Assembly: GCF_016592435.1 (NCBI RefSeq)
Contig: NZ_AP014545.1
Location: 3,666,693 to 3,730,692 of the forward strand
Direction: 5' to 3'
DNA length: 64,000 nt
Source of the DNA: Amphritea japonica ATCC BAA-1530
Lineage (GTDB): Bacteria > Pseudomonadota > Gammaproteobacteria > Pseudomonadales > Balneatricaceae
Below, piece after piece: positions 53,352 to 62,690 of this stretch (its first letter is position 1; each line of letters opens with the position of its first letter). The position numbers and the translations under genes were made by a program. The notes beneath the pieces are model-generated. The model worked only from the letters and a program-made list of their open reading frames with translations. It searched no databases and was not told the origin of the DNA.

Positions 53352-54791
53352 ATGCAAAAACGCACAAAAATTGTTGCTACTCTTGGCCCATCAACAGATA
53401 AACCGGGCGTACTCGATCAGCTGATCCGCTCAGGCGTTAACGTGGTACGACTCAACTTTTCCCATGGCAGCGCCGACGATCACCGCCAACGCGCTGCAGA
53501 AGTGCGCAAATTATCTCAACAATTAGCGATACCTGTCGCAATACTCGGTGATCTGCAGGGCCCAAAGATCCGCATCGCTCGCTTCAAAGATGATATCAAA
53601 ATCAAGCTGGCGGTTGGTGATCACTTTGCACTCGACTCCGCACTGGATACCCATGCAGGAGACCAGACTCAGGTCGGCATCGACTATAAAGCACTTCCAG
53701 GGGATAGCCGCCCTGGCGATATACTGCTACTGGATGATGGCCGCGTGCAATTTAAAGTCCTCAATGTTCAGGCTACCCGGATTAACTGCGAAGTCATCAT
53801 TGGCGGCCCTCTGTCCAACAACAAGGGTATTAATCGTCAAGGAGGCGGACTTTCAGCAGCAGCGCTGACCGATAAAGATAAACAAGACATACTGGTCGCC
53901 GCCGATATTGATGCTGATTATATCGCGGTCTCCTTCCCTCGCAGCTCTGTCGATCTGATTGAAGCACGACAACTACTCGATCAAGCAGGCAGTAGCGCTG
54001 AGATTATTGCCAAGGTAGAGCGGGCAGAGACCGTCAGCTCTAATGAAGCGCTGGACGATATCATTCTGGCCTGCGATGGCGTTATGGTGGCCCGCGGCGA
54101 CCTCGGCGTTGAGATCGGCGATGCGGAGCTGATCGGCGTGCAGAAACATATGATCAAAAGAGCACGGGAACTGAATCGCACCATTATTACCGCTACTCAG
54201 ATGATGGAAACCATGATTCAGAATCCGATGCCAACCCGTGCAGAAGTATTCGATGTTGCTAACGCAATTCTTGATGGTACTGATGCCGTCATGCTGTCCG
54301 CAGAGACAGCCGCGGGAGACTACCCTGTTGAAGTTGTTCAGGCGATGACTAAGATCTGCCAGGGCGCAGAAAAACACCAGCTATCACGACCAGCACCCAC
54401 AGGTATCACTCAGCGTTGTGAACATATTGACGAAACTATCGCCCGCTCAGCCATGTATACCGCGAACCATCTTGTGGGGGTAAAAGCGATTATCTGCCTG
54501 ACTGAATCCGGCTCAACCCCGCGCTGGATGTCACGTATTCGCTCTGGCCTGCCGATATTTGCGCTCACCAGAAATGAGCGCGCAATGCGGCGTATGGCGC
54601 TCTACCGTGGGGTAGAGCCCATGTTGTTTGATGGTACAGGTCTGGACGTTAAATCACTCAATAACCAGGTACTTGAGAGCCTGAAAGCAAAAGAGTTACT
54701 TTGCAGTGGTGATCTGGTTCTGCTTACCCGGGGCGCGATAATCGGCAGTGGTAATGGCACCAATTCAATGCAGGTACTGCAAGTACCCTGA
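53352..54791 (+). CDS. pyk: Pyruvate kinase
   Basis: A 479-residue glycolytic enzyme that converts PEP and ADP to pyruvate and ATP. Typical stretches: RTKIVATLGPSTDKPG at the start, VVRLNFSHGSADDHRQRA, ILGDLQGPKIRIARF, the catalytic Lys/metal motif IIAKVERAE, DGVMVARGDLGVEIGDAE and TATQMMETMIQNPMPTRAEV (in part). Length and sequence favour the PykA (type II) group. It is divergent from dctB with 240 bases between. Confidence 0.96.
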   Translation: MQKRTKIVATLGPSTDKPGVLDQLIRSGVNVVRLNFSHGSADDHRQRAAEVRKLSQQLAIPVAILGDLQGPKIRIARFKDDIKIKLAVGDHFALDSALDTHAGDQTQVGIDYKALPGDSRPGDILLLDDGRVQFKVLNVQATRINCEVIIGGPLSNNKGINRQGGGLSAAALTDKDKQDILVAADIDADYIAVSFPRSSVDLIEARQLLDQAGSSAEIIAKVERAETVSSNEALDDIILACDGVMVARGDLGVEIGDAELIGVQKHMIKRARELNRTIITATQMMETMIQNPMPTRAEVFDVANAILDGTDAVMLSAETAAGDYPVEVVQAMTKICQGAEKHQLSRPAPTGITQRCEHIDETIARSAMYTANHLVGVKAIICLTESGSTPRWMSRIRSGLPIFALTRNERAMRRMALYRGVEPMLFDGTGLDVKSLNNQVLESLKAKELLCSGDLVLLTRGAIIGSGNGTNSMQVLQVP

Positions 54792-54940
54792 TCCTTCTCA
54801 GAGCCGCAGCCGAATAAGCCTCTTGTCCGGCTGCCTCTCCTTTTCTATCGAAAACCCTGATTCCTCATATCTGTAGGTATCACGTTGAGCAAAGGCTACG
54901 CTATAATAGCGCTCTTTTTCCCTGGTAAAGGTATCCTGAC

Positions 54941-56506
54941 GTGTCTGAGGCACTAAAACAGAATCTGAAATTACTTACTGAGAACGGCCAGATTCTGGCG
55001 CTCGACGGTATCCTTCATGGCATCGAGAAAGAAGGTCTGCGAGTTGATACTCAAGGTTCGATCAGCCAGACTGACCACCCTGCTACACTGGGATCTGCCC
55101 TGACTCACAGCCATATCACCACCGACTACTCTGAAGCGCTGCTAGAATTTATTACGCCCGCATTCAAAGAGTCTGGGGACGCCCTCAATTTTCTACAACA
55201 GTTGCATAGCTATACCTATCAGCAGCTGGGAGAAGAGGAACTCTGGAGTGCCAGTATGCCCTGCCATATTGCCGGAGAGAGCGCTATCCAGATCGCTCAT
55301 TTCGGTAGCTCTAATGTTGGCCGACTAAAATATATTTATCGCGTGGGGCTTGAGCATCGTTATGGAAAAATGATGCAGGCAATTGCAGGTATTCACTATA
55401 ACTTTTCTTTACCGGAAACCCTCTGGCCAGTGCTACGGGAACTTCAAGGCAGTCAGGAAAGCCTTCAGCAGTTTCGCTCGTCCGGCTATTTTAAACTGAT
55501 TCGGAACTTCCGCCGTTCATCATGGTTGCTGCTCTATCTGTTTGGTGCATCGCCTGCTCTTTCCTCCAGCTTTATGTGCGGCCAAAAACACGATCTGGAT
55601 GTCTGGGATGAGAAGACGCTCTACCGGCCTTATGCAACATCATTGCGCATGAGTGATCTGGGCTATTCCAATAAGGCTCAGGCAGAGTTGAATATCTGTT
55701 TCAATCACCTCGACACCTATATCCACACTCTGACCCAGGCGATTAACACCCCTTACCCTGCGTATGACAAACTGGGTGTTAAGACCGCAGAAGGGTATAA
55801 GCAGCTGAATAACTGTGTTCTGCAAATCGAAAATGAATACTACAGCGATATTCGCCCTAAACGGGTAGCCCTGTCCGGAGAAAAGCCGATACACGCTCTA
55901 CATGAGCGCGGTGTAGAATATATCGAAGTGCGCAATACCGATATCAACCCTCTGCTTCCCCTGGGTATCGATCAGCTGCAGTCAGATTTCCTTGATGCCT
56001 TTTTGGTGACCTGCCTGTTATCAGACCCCAGCGAAGTATCAAATAAGGAATGTGAGTTAATCGATCAGAACAACAGTCTGATCGTTAACCGAGGGCGTGA
56101 GCCAGGCCTGACACTGACTAAAAATGATCAGCAACTGACGGTACCTGAATGGGGTAACCAGCTATTGACGGACATTCAACAGACCGCTGTTGTTTTGGAT
56201 GAAATCGCCGGAAATTCCCGCTATTCAGATGCTGTCGCTGCACAACAAGCAAAATTGAACGATCCGAAACTGACGCCTTCCGCACAGATTCTTGAAGCGA
56301 TGCAGACATCCGGGCTCGACTATGAAGCCTTTATTCTGCAACAGAGCCGAAAGCACCGTAATAACATCATCAATGTAGGGATAAGCTCTGAGCAGCAGGC
56401 TTATCTTGACCAATTAACGGTTAGTTCAAAAGAAGAACAGGCTCAGATTGAAATGAGTGATACGCAGAATTTTGATAATTATCTGGCGGACTATCTTTCT
56501 CAATGA
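54941..56506 (+). CDS. gshA: Glutamate-cysteine ligase (type 1)
   Basis: A 521-residue enzyme catalysing the first step of glutathione synthesis, ATP-dependent joining of glutamate and cysteine. Features: GILHGIEKEGLRVDTQGSIS, HSHITTDYSEALLEFITPA (glutamate-binding region) and the later YRPYATSLRMSDLGYSNKAQ. The start codon is GTG at 54941, needed for the family N terminus MSEALKQNLKLL. It lies 150 bases after pyk and has its own terminator, so is probably transcribed separately. Confidence 0.95.
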   Translation: MSEALKQNLKLLTENGQILALDGILHGIEKEGLRVDTQGSISQTDHPATLGSALTHSHITTDYSEALLEFITPAFKESGDALNFLQQLHSYTYQQLGEEELWSASMPCHIAGESAIQIAHFGSSNVGRLKYIYRVGLEHRYGKMMQAIAGIHYNFSLPETLWPVLRELQGSQESLQQFRSSGYFKLIRNFRRSSWLLLYLFGASPALSSSFMCGQKHDLDVWDEKTLYRPYATSLRMSDLGYSNKAQAELNICFNHLDTYIHTLTQAINTPYPAYDKLGVKTAEGYKQLNNCVLQIENEYYSDIRPKRVALSGEKPIHALHERGVEYIEVRNTDINPLLPLGIDQLQSDFLDAFLVTCLLSDPSEVSNKECELIDQNNSLIVNRGREPGLTLTKNDQQLTVPEWGNQLLTDIQQTAVVLDEIAGNSRYSDAVAAQQAKLNDPKLTPSAQILEAMQTSGLDYEAFILQQSRKHRNNIINVGISSEQQAYLDQLTVSSKEEQAQIEMSDTQNFDNYLADYLSQ

Positions 56507-56530
56507 CTCACTCGTAAAGTATGCACTGCT

Positions 56531-56557
56531 AAAAAAACCCGCTATGCGGGTTTTTTT
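56531..56557. terminator. Bidirectional terminator (gshA / fliL-like)
   Basis: AAAACCCGC-TAT-GCGGGTTTT inside A- and T-runs, between convergent genes. Confidence 0.92.
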
Positions 56558-56566
56558 ATAATCAGC

Positions 56567-56974
56567 TCACTGCAAAACAAAACTGGTAAAGAACAGATCC
56601 GCTACAAAAGCTTCGCCTTCTTCAGCCAATAGCACTTGCTGTACCTTTCCCAGGGCCTCCTGAGCCAGTAAGTGCTGAGCATCCACCGTTTTGAGCTGCT
56701 CCTCCTCTTTCGAACTCAACAGCATCAAAATCTCATGTCTCACTTCAGGCTTATGATAGTTCACTGCATGATGGGCTGCTGAGCTAGTCACCTGAATCGT
56801 AATTTCACATTTCAAAAATCGCAGTTTCCCCGGACTAACAAAATTTGAGACGAAGGGCTTCAACTCAATATAGTTTACATAATCATCTTCCGCGCCCTCG
56901 ACAGGCTCATCTGCAGCCCAGGCAGGCTGTATCAGCGCTCCCAGAAACACCATCAGCAATAAACGTTTTAACAT
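56567..56974 (-). CDS. FliL-like flagellar basal-body-associated protein
   Basis: A 135-residue exported protein. The N terminus MLKRLLLMVFLGALIQPAWA is a cleavable-looking signal, then YVNYIELKPFVSNFVSPGKL and LKCEITIQVTSS, ending LLAEEGEAFVADLFFTSFVLQ. These match the FliL periplasmic domain (YV.L.PF.VN, FL...VAL). The usual FliL has an uncleaved N-terminal helix and lies in the flagellar cluster, so this is probably a stand-alone paralogue modulating the stator. It is divergent from rsd with ~230 bases between. Confidence 0.8.
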   Translation of the reverse strand: MLKRLLLMVFLGALIQPAWAADEPVEGAEDDYVNYIELKPFVSNFVSPGKLRFLKCEITIQVTSSAAHHAVNYHKPEVRHEILMLLSSKEEEQLKTVDAQHLLAQEALGKVQQVLLAEEGEAFVADLFFTSFVLQ

Positions 56975-57203
56975 TATTCAACTTCCTAACCGGGTTATAA
57001 AGATGCGTTCGATCTCAAAACAACGAATTAATCATAGAGTTAGCTCTATTTGTACCATCTTTGAACAAAAATATCAGCGCCCACCCCCTAAGTTTGAGTA
57101 ACCTCAACGGAAACGACTTCAGCTATTGCCTAGTTCACAGCGATAGGATTAGTATTGAGAGCAAGCAGTCTCGAGTACTGTTTTTATAATAAGGAGGCCC
57201 GCT

Positions 57204-57686
57204 ATGCTAGAAAAATGCCGAAACGCCCAGGAACGCTGGGGAGGTGTCAGCGATATAATAGATAGCTGGCTCGAAGAACGTCAGAGACTCATCAGCACCT
57301 TTGTCGCGCTACCACAACAGAACGCCGATGAAGCCCTGAAAGAACACATTCAGGAGTTCTCTCAGCTGATGATGGACTATATATCGTCCGGTCACTTTGA
57401 AGTCTATGAACAACTGCTGAAAGAGGGCAGTGAGTTCAATGACGGTAGTCTGGAAACTGCGCAGGAACTATTTCCCCGCATTCAAACCAGCACCGATGCC
57501 GCACTGGACTTCAATGATCTGTATTCAAGCTTTGAAGGACAAACGTTGCAAGAGATGCACGAACTTACCTGTCAGCTGTCCTCATTAGGCGAATCACTGG
57601 AGGAACGCTTTGCCCTCGAGGACAAGATGATCGAGGTTCTGCATACAGCTCATCGTGAGCAAGTGTTCGCTGAAACTCAGGCATAA
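57204..57686 (+). CDS. rsd: Rsd/AlgQ-family anti-sigma-70 regulator
   Basis: A 160-residue all-helical protein. It starts MLEKCRNAQERWGGVSDIID and continues WLEERQRLISTFVAL, matching the Rsd/AlgQ opening. Rsd binds region 4 of sigma-70 in stationary phase and frees core polymerase for other sigma factors; AlgQ in Pseudomonas also affects alginate and siderophore genes. AAGGAGG lies ahead of the ATG. With 6S RNA in the same window, the segment encodes two known modulators of sigma-70 polymerase. Confidence 0.9.
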   Translation: MLEKCRNAQERWGGVSDIIDSWLEERQRLISTFVALPQQNADEALKEHIQEFSQLMMDYISSGHFEVYEQLLKEGSEFNDGSLETAQELFPRIQTSTDAALDFNDLYSSFEGQTLQEMHELTCQLSSLGESLEERFALEDKMIEVLHTAHREQVFAETQA

Positions 57687-57732
57687 TCCAACACTGTTGC
57701 TAAACCGCCTATATTGATTGCAGGGAAACGTT

Positions 57733-58713
57733 ATGAATAACAGGCTGGGCGCTTTTGGTTGCGCACTGGTAGCCACCGCAGTACTTACTGGCTGTAGTGG
57801 AGGTGATAAACCCACAAAGCATGTCGAGTATGCCTTGCAAGGTGCATATTCAGCCTCGATTTCCCCCTCGGCTCGCTACGCCGCTATCGGCTCTTTCAAT
57901 CATGGTGGCAGTCTTTGGAGTCTGGCCGATCATGAACGGTTGTATAACTGGAACCATCGGGCGGGAGATTATAGTCTTATCGCCGCCAGTGCATTCTCTC
58001 CTGACGAACTATACGCAGCAACCGCCAACCAACAAGACTTAGTACTGTGGAACCTAAGTAACGGTCAGCCGGAGGGGTTCTGGAGTTCCCCGGCAGAAAT
58101 TCTGGCGATGGATCTTTCCCCTAACGGCAATTATGCCCTACTGGGGCTGGCCGACCACACGGCGGTCTATTTTGACGTCAAACGTGGCGGTGTTATGCAA
58201 ACCTTTCGCCACAATGCACGGGTAAAGTCCGTCGATCTGAGCGAAGATGCTTTACTGGCATTAACCGGCGATGATGAGTACAACGCGCAGCTCTGGGATG
58301 TGCAGAGCAACAAAGTTATCCACAGCCTGAAACTCGGCAACATCGTTGACACCGTTGCTCTCTCCCCCAGTAAGCAACTTGCGTTTAGCTCTGGTAGCCT
58401 CGATCGCGCGCTGATCTGGAGCACCCAGGACGGTGAAGTACTACATACCCTATCAGACAACCGGGATCTGTTCGGCAGACGTCTGAGCTTCCTCTCAGCA
58501 CGATTCTCAGCAGACAGCAGCCGACTCCTCACCGGCACCGCCTCAGGCTCCGTCCAGCTATGGGATACCGGCAGCGGCACCATGTTACGCAGCTGGGAGG
58601 TCCATAAACGCGACCCGTACGGGCCTACCAGTACCGGGGTGTATTCGGTTGGTTTTGGCAACGGGGTATATTACGCGATCGGGTCTAACGGAATTATTAA
58701 TGAGCTTAAGTAG
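57733..58713 (+). CDS. WD40-repeat lipoprotein
   Basis: A 326-residue predicted lipoprotein. Signal peptide with lipobox VLTGC (Cys ~21). Then at least five WD40-like blades: LQGAYSASISPSARYAAIGS, LIAASAFSPDELYAATANQ, ILAMDLSPNGNYALLGLAD, VKSVDLSEDALLALTGDDE and AQLWDVQSNKVIHSLKLG. A seven-bladed propeller in the periplasm or outer membrane is likely. The function is unknown; such proteins act as binding platforms. It lies 46 bases after rsd on the same strand, possibly co-transcribed. CAGGGA is the ribosome site for the chosen ATG. Confidence 0.85.
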   Translation: MNNRLGAFGCALVATAVLTGCSGGDKPTKHVEYALQGAYSASISPSARYAAIGSFNHGGSLWSLADHERLYNWNHRAGDYSLIAASAFSPDELYAATANQQDLVLWNLSNGQPEGFWSSPAEILAMDLSPNGNYALLGLADHTAVYFDVKRGGVMQTFRHNARVKSVDLSEDALLALTGDDEYNAQLWDVQSNKVIHSLKLGNIVDTVALSPSKQLAFSSGSLDRALIWSTQDGEVLHTLSDNRDLFGRRLSFLSARFSADSSRLLTGTASGSVQLWDTGSGTMLRSWEVHKRDPYGPTSTGVYSVGFGNGVYYAIGSNGIINELK

Positions 58714-58742
58714 CCCGTTCAGATGCTTTAGTTATTAACAGG

Positions 58743-58790
58743 CCCTATATCATATGATAATTCGCTTGCTAGAAAAGCGACAATATAGGG
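58743..58790. repeat. Nested hairpin with CTAG-repeat-like core, copy F
   Basis: Outer arms CCCTATAT and ATATAGGG enclose an inner TCGCTT-GCTAG-AAAAGCGA hairpin. The inner CTTGCTAGAAAAGCG matches part of CTAG copies A and D (plus-strand reading) and has the same orientation relative to its upstream gene. It could work as a terminator for the WD40 gene, though no T-run follows the outer stem beyond GTTT. Confidence 0.5.
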
Positions 58791-58991
58791 TTTATTGATA
58801 GTGGCTGTAGTATTTCCGCTTTCAGCCTAGAAACGATACGCACATCGCTAAAACTCTTCTGTATTCCTCAAAAAGCCAAAATCTGGCAACATCTCTGCCT
58901 CTGAGAGGGTTGAGCCAAAGTAACAATTCTGAACAAAAGCACTGCATATCAATTCAAGCTTTATATACACTTGTACACCCTGCTTACAGAA

Positions 58992-60011
58992 CTAAGCAGT
59001 GAATATCTGGCAACAGTTCTTACCTTTTTTCTTAGCGATATAAAGTGCTATATCTGCTTGTTTGAATAGATCAGTTTTATTCAGTGCTTCAGTTTTCAAC
59101 GATGCGACTCCAATACTGACAGTGATTGCGCTAGCAGCATCTAAGACATCATGCTTGACGTCTAATAACCTGACATTCTTTCTTATTCTTTCTGCAACGG
59201 TTAATGCAGCGCTGCCCTCTGTCGAGGGTAATAATACGACAAATTCCTCACCACCAAATCGCGCAGCAAAATCGGTTTCTCTCAGCAGAGAGGACTTTAT
59301 CGTTTGCGCGATACGCGTTAGTACAACGTCACCAAAATCATGCCCATACTTATCATTGTATTCTTTGAAGCAGTCTACATCGATTATCAAAAAAGAAAGG
59401 GACTCACTATTTCGTTTGGCAGTTGCCACATTCTCTGTCAGGCGCCTTTCATAGGCATGTCGGTTTGCTATGGTCGTTAAGCTATCTGTTTCACTGATGA
59501 TCAACAACTCTTCAACTGCTTTTTCTAACTCAAGGGTTCGACTTTTAACCCGAGCCTCAAGCTCGTGATTCAGTTCTTGTATTTCAATATTTACTTGCTT
59601 TTGCTCAGTAATATCGACCGATACAACCATGAAATAATCGATCTGATCGTTATAGTCATTATGGTCATTGATCGGAACGATGGTCGAATGAAACCACAGA
59701 ACATTCCCGTCAATATCTACCACCGAGCCTTCATGAATCACTATTTCAGTAGTATCCCGTGCCTTTATCAGACTTTTGGTCATTTCATCACGAAATAGTT
59801 GAGGATAGAACTCTAGTGGATATGGTTTCCCGTAATACTCGGTAATGTCATCAATACGAAGACCCGTGATACCAGCAGAGCTCATATATTGTAGATGAAA
59901 TTCTAAATCCACTATTTTTGTGCATACTGGGGAGTGCTCAATCCATGCTGTGCTTTGCTTTTCAGAGAACCACAATAGATCTTGTCTCTTTTTAAAATCA
60001 ATAACTGACAT
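58992..60011 (-). CDS. Diguanylate cyclase with PAS sensor (PAS-GGDEF)
   Basis: A 339-residue cytoplasmic protein with no membrane segment. A PAS domain (~20-145: FHLQYMSSAGITGLRIDDIT, VDIDGNVLWFHSTIVPI, VSVDITEQKQ), a coiled coil, then GGDEF ~170-335. The active site is RFGGEEFVVLLP, preceded by RETD five residues upstream, an intact allosteric inhibitory site (RxxD). Therefore it is predicted to make c-di-GMP with product feedback. It probably influences biofilm-related functions; the fap regulator in this window is of a type that can respond to c-di-GMP. Confidence 0.92.
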   Translation of the reverse strand: MSVIDFKKRQDLLWFSEKQSTAWIEHSPVCTKIVDLEFHLQYMSSAGITGLRIDDITEYYGKPYPLEFYPQLFRDEMTKSLIKARDTTEIVIHEGSVVDIDGNVLWFHSTIVPINDHNDYNDQIDYFMVVSVDITEQKQVNIEIQELNHELEARVKSRTLELEKAVEELLIISETDSLTTIANRHAYERRLTENVATAKRNSESLSFLIIDVDCFKEYNDKYGHDFGDVVLTRIAQTIKSSLLRETDFAARFGGEEFVVLLPSTEGSAALTVAERIRKNVRLLDVKHDVLDAASAITVSIGVASLKTEALNKTDLFKQADIALYIAKKKGKNCCQIFTA

Positions 60012-60450
60012 AAGCTCCCTTTTCTTAGTAACGCCTTCACTCTTGTGCAGAAGACATCATACTCAGACTAACATCTCTGTCTGTAATCCAATATATTAAC
60101 CCCCTTATAACGCCCCCCAAGACCTATTACCACAGATCTGAATGAGATCTGTCTAAGCACGTTTCACTAGAAGACTAATACCCATTAGAACCACAGAATA
60201 AAGCAATCCATCTCCGCCTTTATTTTGTATAAGTCTCTCAGCGAAGACAACTAAAACAGATTAAAATCAATAAGTTACAGTTATCTGCAAATATCTCGAT
60301 ACTCTATAGAGACAGTTTTCTTCTAAACAAACAAAAATTATAGCCCTAACATATTGATATATATACATTAATCAACATTGGCATAAAGACTGCTTTACAG
60401 AAGTTATCAATAACAAAACCTTTGCTAATTTAAATCAAGGAGCTTCAACT
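60012..60450. other. 439-base intergenic region without recognised gene
   Basis: AT-rich, between the divergent diguanylate cyclase and EF-hand genes. It must hold the promoters of both. No strong dyad, terminator or convincing -35/-10 pair was identified by eye. Confidence 0.5.
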
Positions 60451-60675
60451 ATGAACATCAAAACCCTATGCGCCATCGCCCTGACAACTGTATCTGCCAC
60501 TACTTTTGCCGGTGAGATGCCAGACTTTCAAACCGTCGATATTAACGCTGATGGCGCGATCAGTCTGGAAGAAGCGAAAAGCGTTGAAGGTCTTGAAGCC
60601 GCTTTTGTAACAGCGGATATTGATAAAGACGGACAGCTGAACGAAGCGGAATACGAAGAAGTTTCTCGCGGCTAA
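60451..60675 (+). CDS. Small periplasmic EF-hand calcium-binding protein
   Basis: A 74-residue exported protein. A signal peptide (~1-20, ATTFA) then two canonical EF-hand loops: DINADGAISLEE (30-41) and DIDKDGQLNEAE (56-67), both with Asp/Asn at 1, 3, 5, Gly at 6 and Glu at 12. It should bind two calcium ions. Role unknown; small EF-hand proteins of this type are common in marine gammaproteobacteria. AAGGAGC is the ribosome site. Own terminator follows. Confidence 0.85.
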   Translation: MNIKTLCAIALTTVSATTFAGEMPDFQTVDINADGAISLEEAKSVEGLEAAFVTADIDKDGQLNEAEYEEVSRG

Positions 60676-60722
60676 TTTGTTTCTGCGCGTCGGCTTTTCT
60701 AATACGATGCGTTTTAGCCATT

Positions 60723-60750
60723 AAAAAACCGCCCTAAGGGGCGGTTTTTT
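60723..60750. terminator. Bidirectional terminator (EF-hand gene / aapP)
   Basis: AAAACCGCCC-TAA-GGGGCGGTTTT hairpin with T-run, 47 bases after the EF-hand stop and 52 bases from the aapP stop. Confidence 0.9.
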
Positions 60751-60801
60751 TCATCCTTTTTATCGCCGTACAAGTCATTCAACAGCGTCTTATCGCTCTT
60801 G

Positions 60802-61560
60802 TTAGTGTTGAAGAATCTGACTCAGAAACAGCTGAGTCCGCTCATGCTGCGGATTGTTAAAGAATTCATGGGGTTCATTCTCTTCAACAATCTGCCCACC
60901 ATCCATAAAGATAACCCGGTCAGCCACGGTCTTCGCAAAACCCATCTCGTGGGTTACGCAAAGCATTGTCATCCCTTCGTTTGCCAACTCAATCATGACA
61001 TCCAGCACCTCTTTGATCATCTCGGGGTCGAGAGCGGAGGTCGGTTCATCAAATAGCATCACATCGGGATTCATACAGAGTGAACGGGCTATCGCTACCC
61101 GCTGCTGCTGCCCCCCGGATAACTGCCCCGGATACTTCAGTGCCTGATCGGGAATTTTTACCCGTTCAAGCAGCTCCATCGCCCGCGCTTCGGCTTCCTT
61201 ACGGGGCATTTTTTTCACCCAAATAGGCGCCAGCACACAGTTTTCCAATACAGTCAGGTGCGGAAACAGGTTAAAGTGCTGAAACACCATACCCACTTCC
61301 TTACGGATCGCTTCGATATTTTTAATATCTTCATTCAGCGGGATATCACTGACAATAATATCCCCTTTCTGGTGCTCTTCCAGATGATTAATACAGCGAA
61401 TCATGGTTGATTTACCGGAGCCCGATGGACCACAGATAACAATCTTTTCGCCCTGCTTAACTTCCAGGTTAATGTTCTTCAGAACATGAAACTCGCCGTA
61501 CCACTTATTCAGGTCGCGCAGTTCCACCATCAATTTATCAGTCGCTTGTGAATGACTCAT
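60802..61560 (-). CDS. aapP: Amino-acid ABC transporter ATP-binding protein (AapP-like)
   Basis: A 252-residue polar-amino-acid-type ATPase. Walker [17 protein letters not shown]-loop [18 protein letters not shown], signature [16 protein letters not shown], Walker [18 protein letters not shown]-loop CVTHEMGFA. It energises uptake of L-amino acids with the two permeases encoded upstream. The gap to the permease gene is 18 bases. The order Q-M-P on one strand matches the general amino-acid transporter aapJQMP/bztABCD. The substrate range cannot be read from sequence. Confidence 0.95.
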   Translation of the reverse strand: MSHSQATDKLMVELRDLNKWYGEFHVLKNINLEVKQGEKIVICGPSGSGKSTMIRCINHLEEHQKGDIIVSDIPLNEDIKNIEAIRKEVGMVFQHFNLFPHLTVLENCVLAPIWVKKMPRKEAEARAMELLERVKIPDQALKYPGQLSGGQQQRVAIARSLCMNPDVMLFDEPTSALDPEMIKEVLDVMIELANEGMTMLCVTHEMGFAKTVADRVIFMDGGQIVEENEPHEFFNNPQHERTQLFLSQILQH

Positions 61561-61578
61561 CTCTAAATCTCTCTGTTA

Positions 61579-62679
61579 TCAGGCTCGGTTGCCGTGGCCA
61601 GTGTGTAATTTTCTCTCCAGTTGTTGCGAGTAGCGCGACATACTGAAACAAAACACCCAGAACATCAGGGCAACAAACAGGTAACTCTCTGTGGAATAGC
61701 CGATCCATTTCGGATCCTGATTCGCTGCCTGGCCGATCGCCAGCAGATCAAACAGGCCGATAATTAACACCAGACTGGTATCCTTAAACAGGGCAATAAA
61801 CGTATTAACAATTCCCGGAATCATCAGTTTCAACGCCTGCGGCATGATTATCAGAATCATCTTCTGCCAGTAACCCAGCCCTAATGCATCAGCCGCCTCA
61901 TATTGTCCCTTAGGGATCGCCTGAAGGCCTCCCCGGATAACCTCCGCCATATAGGCTGACTGGAATAGCGTGATACCGATCAGTGCCCGCAACAGCTTGT
62001 CAAAGCTCATCCCTTCAGGAAAGAACAGCGGCAACATAACCGACGCCATGAAGAGCACCGTGATCAGCGGTACACCCCGCCAGATTTCAATAAAAATGAC
62101 ACAGACTGAACGTACAATAGGCATCTCAGACTGACGCCCCAGCGCCAGTACAATGCCCAGAGGCAGCGATGCCACTATCCCCACGACCGCCAATACCAGC
62201 GTCAGACTCAGTCCACCCCATAAATGGGTTTCAACCTGTATAAGCCCGAAAGAGTTGCCATACAGAAGGAAAAAAGCGGCCACCGGGTAGATGACTAACA
62301 GCCACACCGCAACCAGTCCCTTTTTAGGCGTCTGAGGCATAACCAGCCAGACAATCGAACCGATCAGCAGGAAAAAAGCCAGCTGCAGACGCCAAAGTTC
62401 CGCTTCAGGGTAAAACCCATAGAGGAACTGATCTAACCGGCTAATAATAAACACCCAGCATGCACCGCCACTGGTACAGTCATCACGACTATCACCTATC
62501 CAGTCAGAATCGATAAAGATCCACTGAATCACCGGCACCATAAAGCTGATCAGAAAGAATCCAATTACAATAGTTGCAACTGAATTAACTGGTCCGTTAA
62601 ACAGATTTTTACGCAGCCAGCCAACAACACCTATCAGGTTAGACGGTGGGGGCATCGCGGGTTGTAATTCATATTTCAT
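61579..62679 (-). CDS. aapM: Amino-acid ABC transporter permease (AapM-like)
   Basis: A 366-residue inner-membrane protein with ~8 helices. The large N-terminal part before the core is typical of AapM. The permease core has GGLSLTLVLAVVGIVASLPL and the EAA loop EVIRGGLQAIPKGQYEAADALGLGYWQKM (core IPKGQYEAADALGLG), which contacts the ATPase. It pairs with AapQ. Eleven bases separate it from aapQ. Length (~370-380) agrees with AapM/BztC. Confidence 0.93.
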   Translation of the reverse strand: MKYELQPAMPPPSNLIGVVGWLRKNLFNGPVNSVATIVIGFFLISFMVPVIQWIFIDSDWIGDSRDDCTSGGACWVFIISRLDQFLYGFYPEAELWRLQLAFFLLIGSIVWLVMPQTPKKGLVAVWLLVIYPVAAFFLLYGNSFGLIQVETHLWGGLSLTLVLAVVGIVASLPLGIVLALGRQSEMPIVRSVCVIFIEIWRGVPLITVLFMASVMLPLFFPEGMSFDKLLRALIGITLFQSAYMAEVIRGGLQAIPKGQYEAADALGLGYWQKMILIIMPQALKLMIPGIVNTFIALFKDTSLVLIIGLFDLLAIGQAANQDPKWIGYSTESYLFVALMFWVFCFSMSRYSQQLERKLHTGHGNRA

Positions 62680-62690
62680 AATATCCCCTC

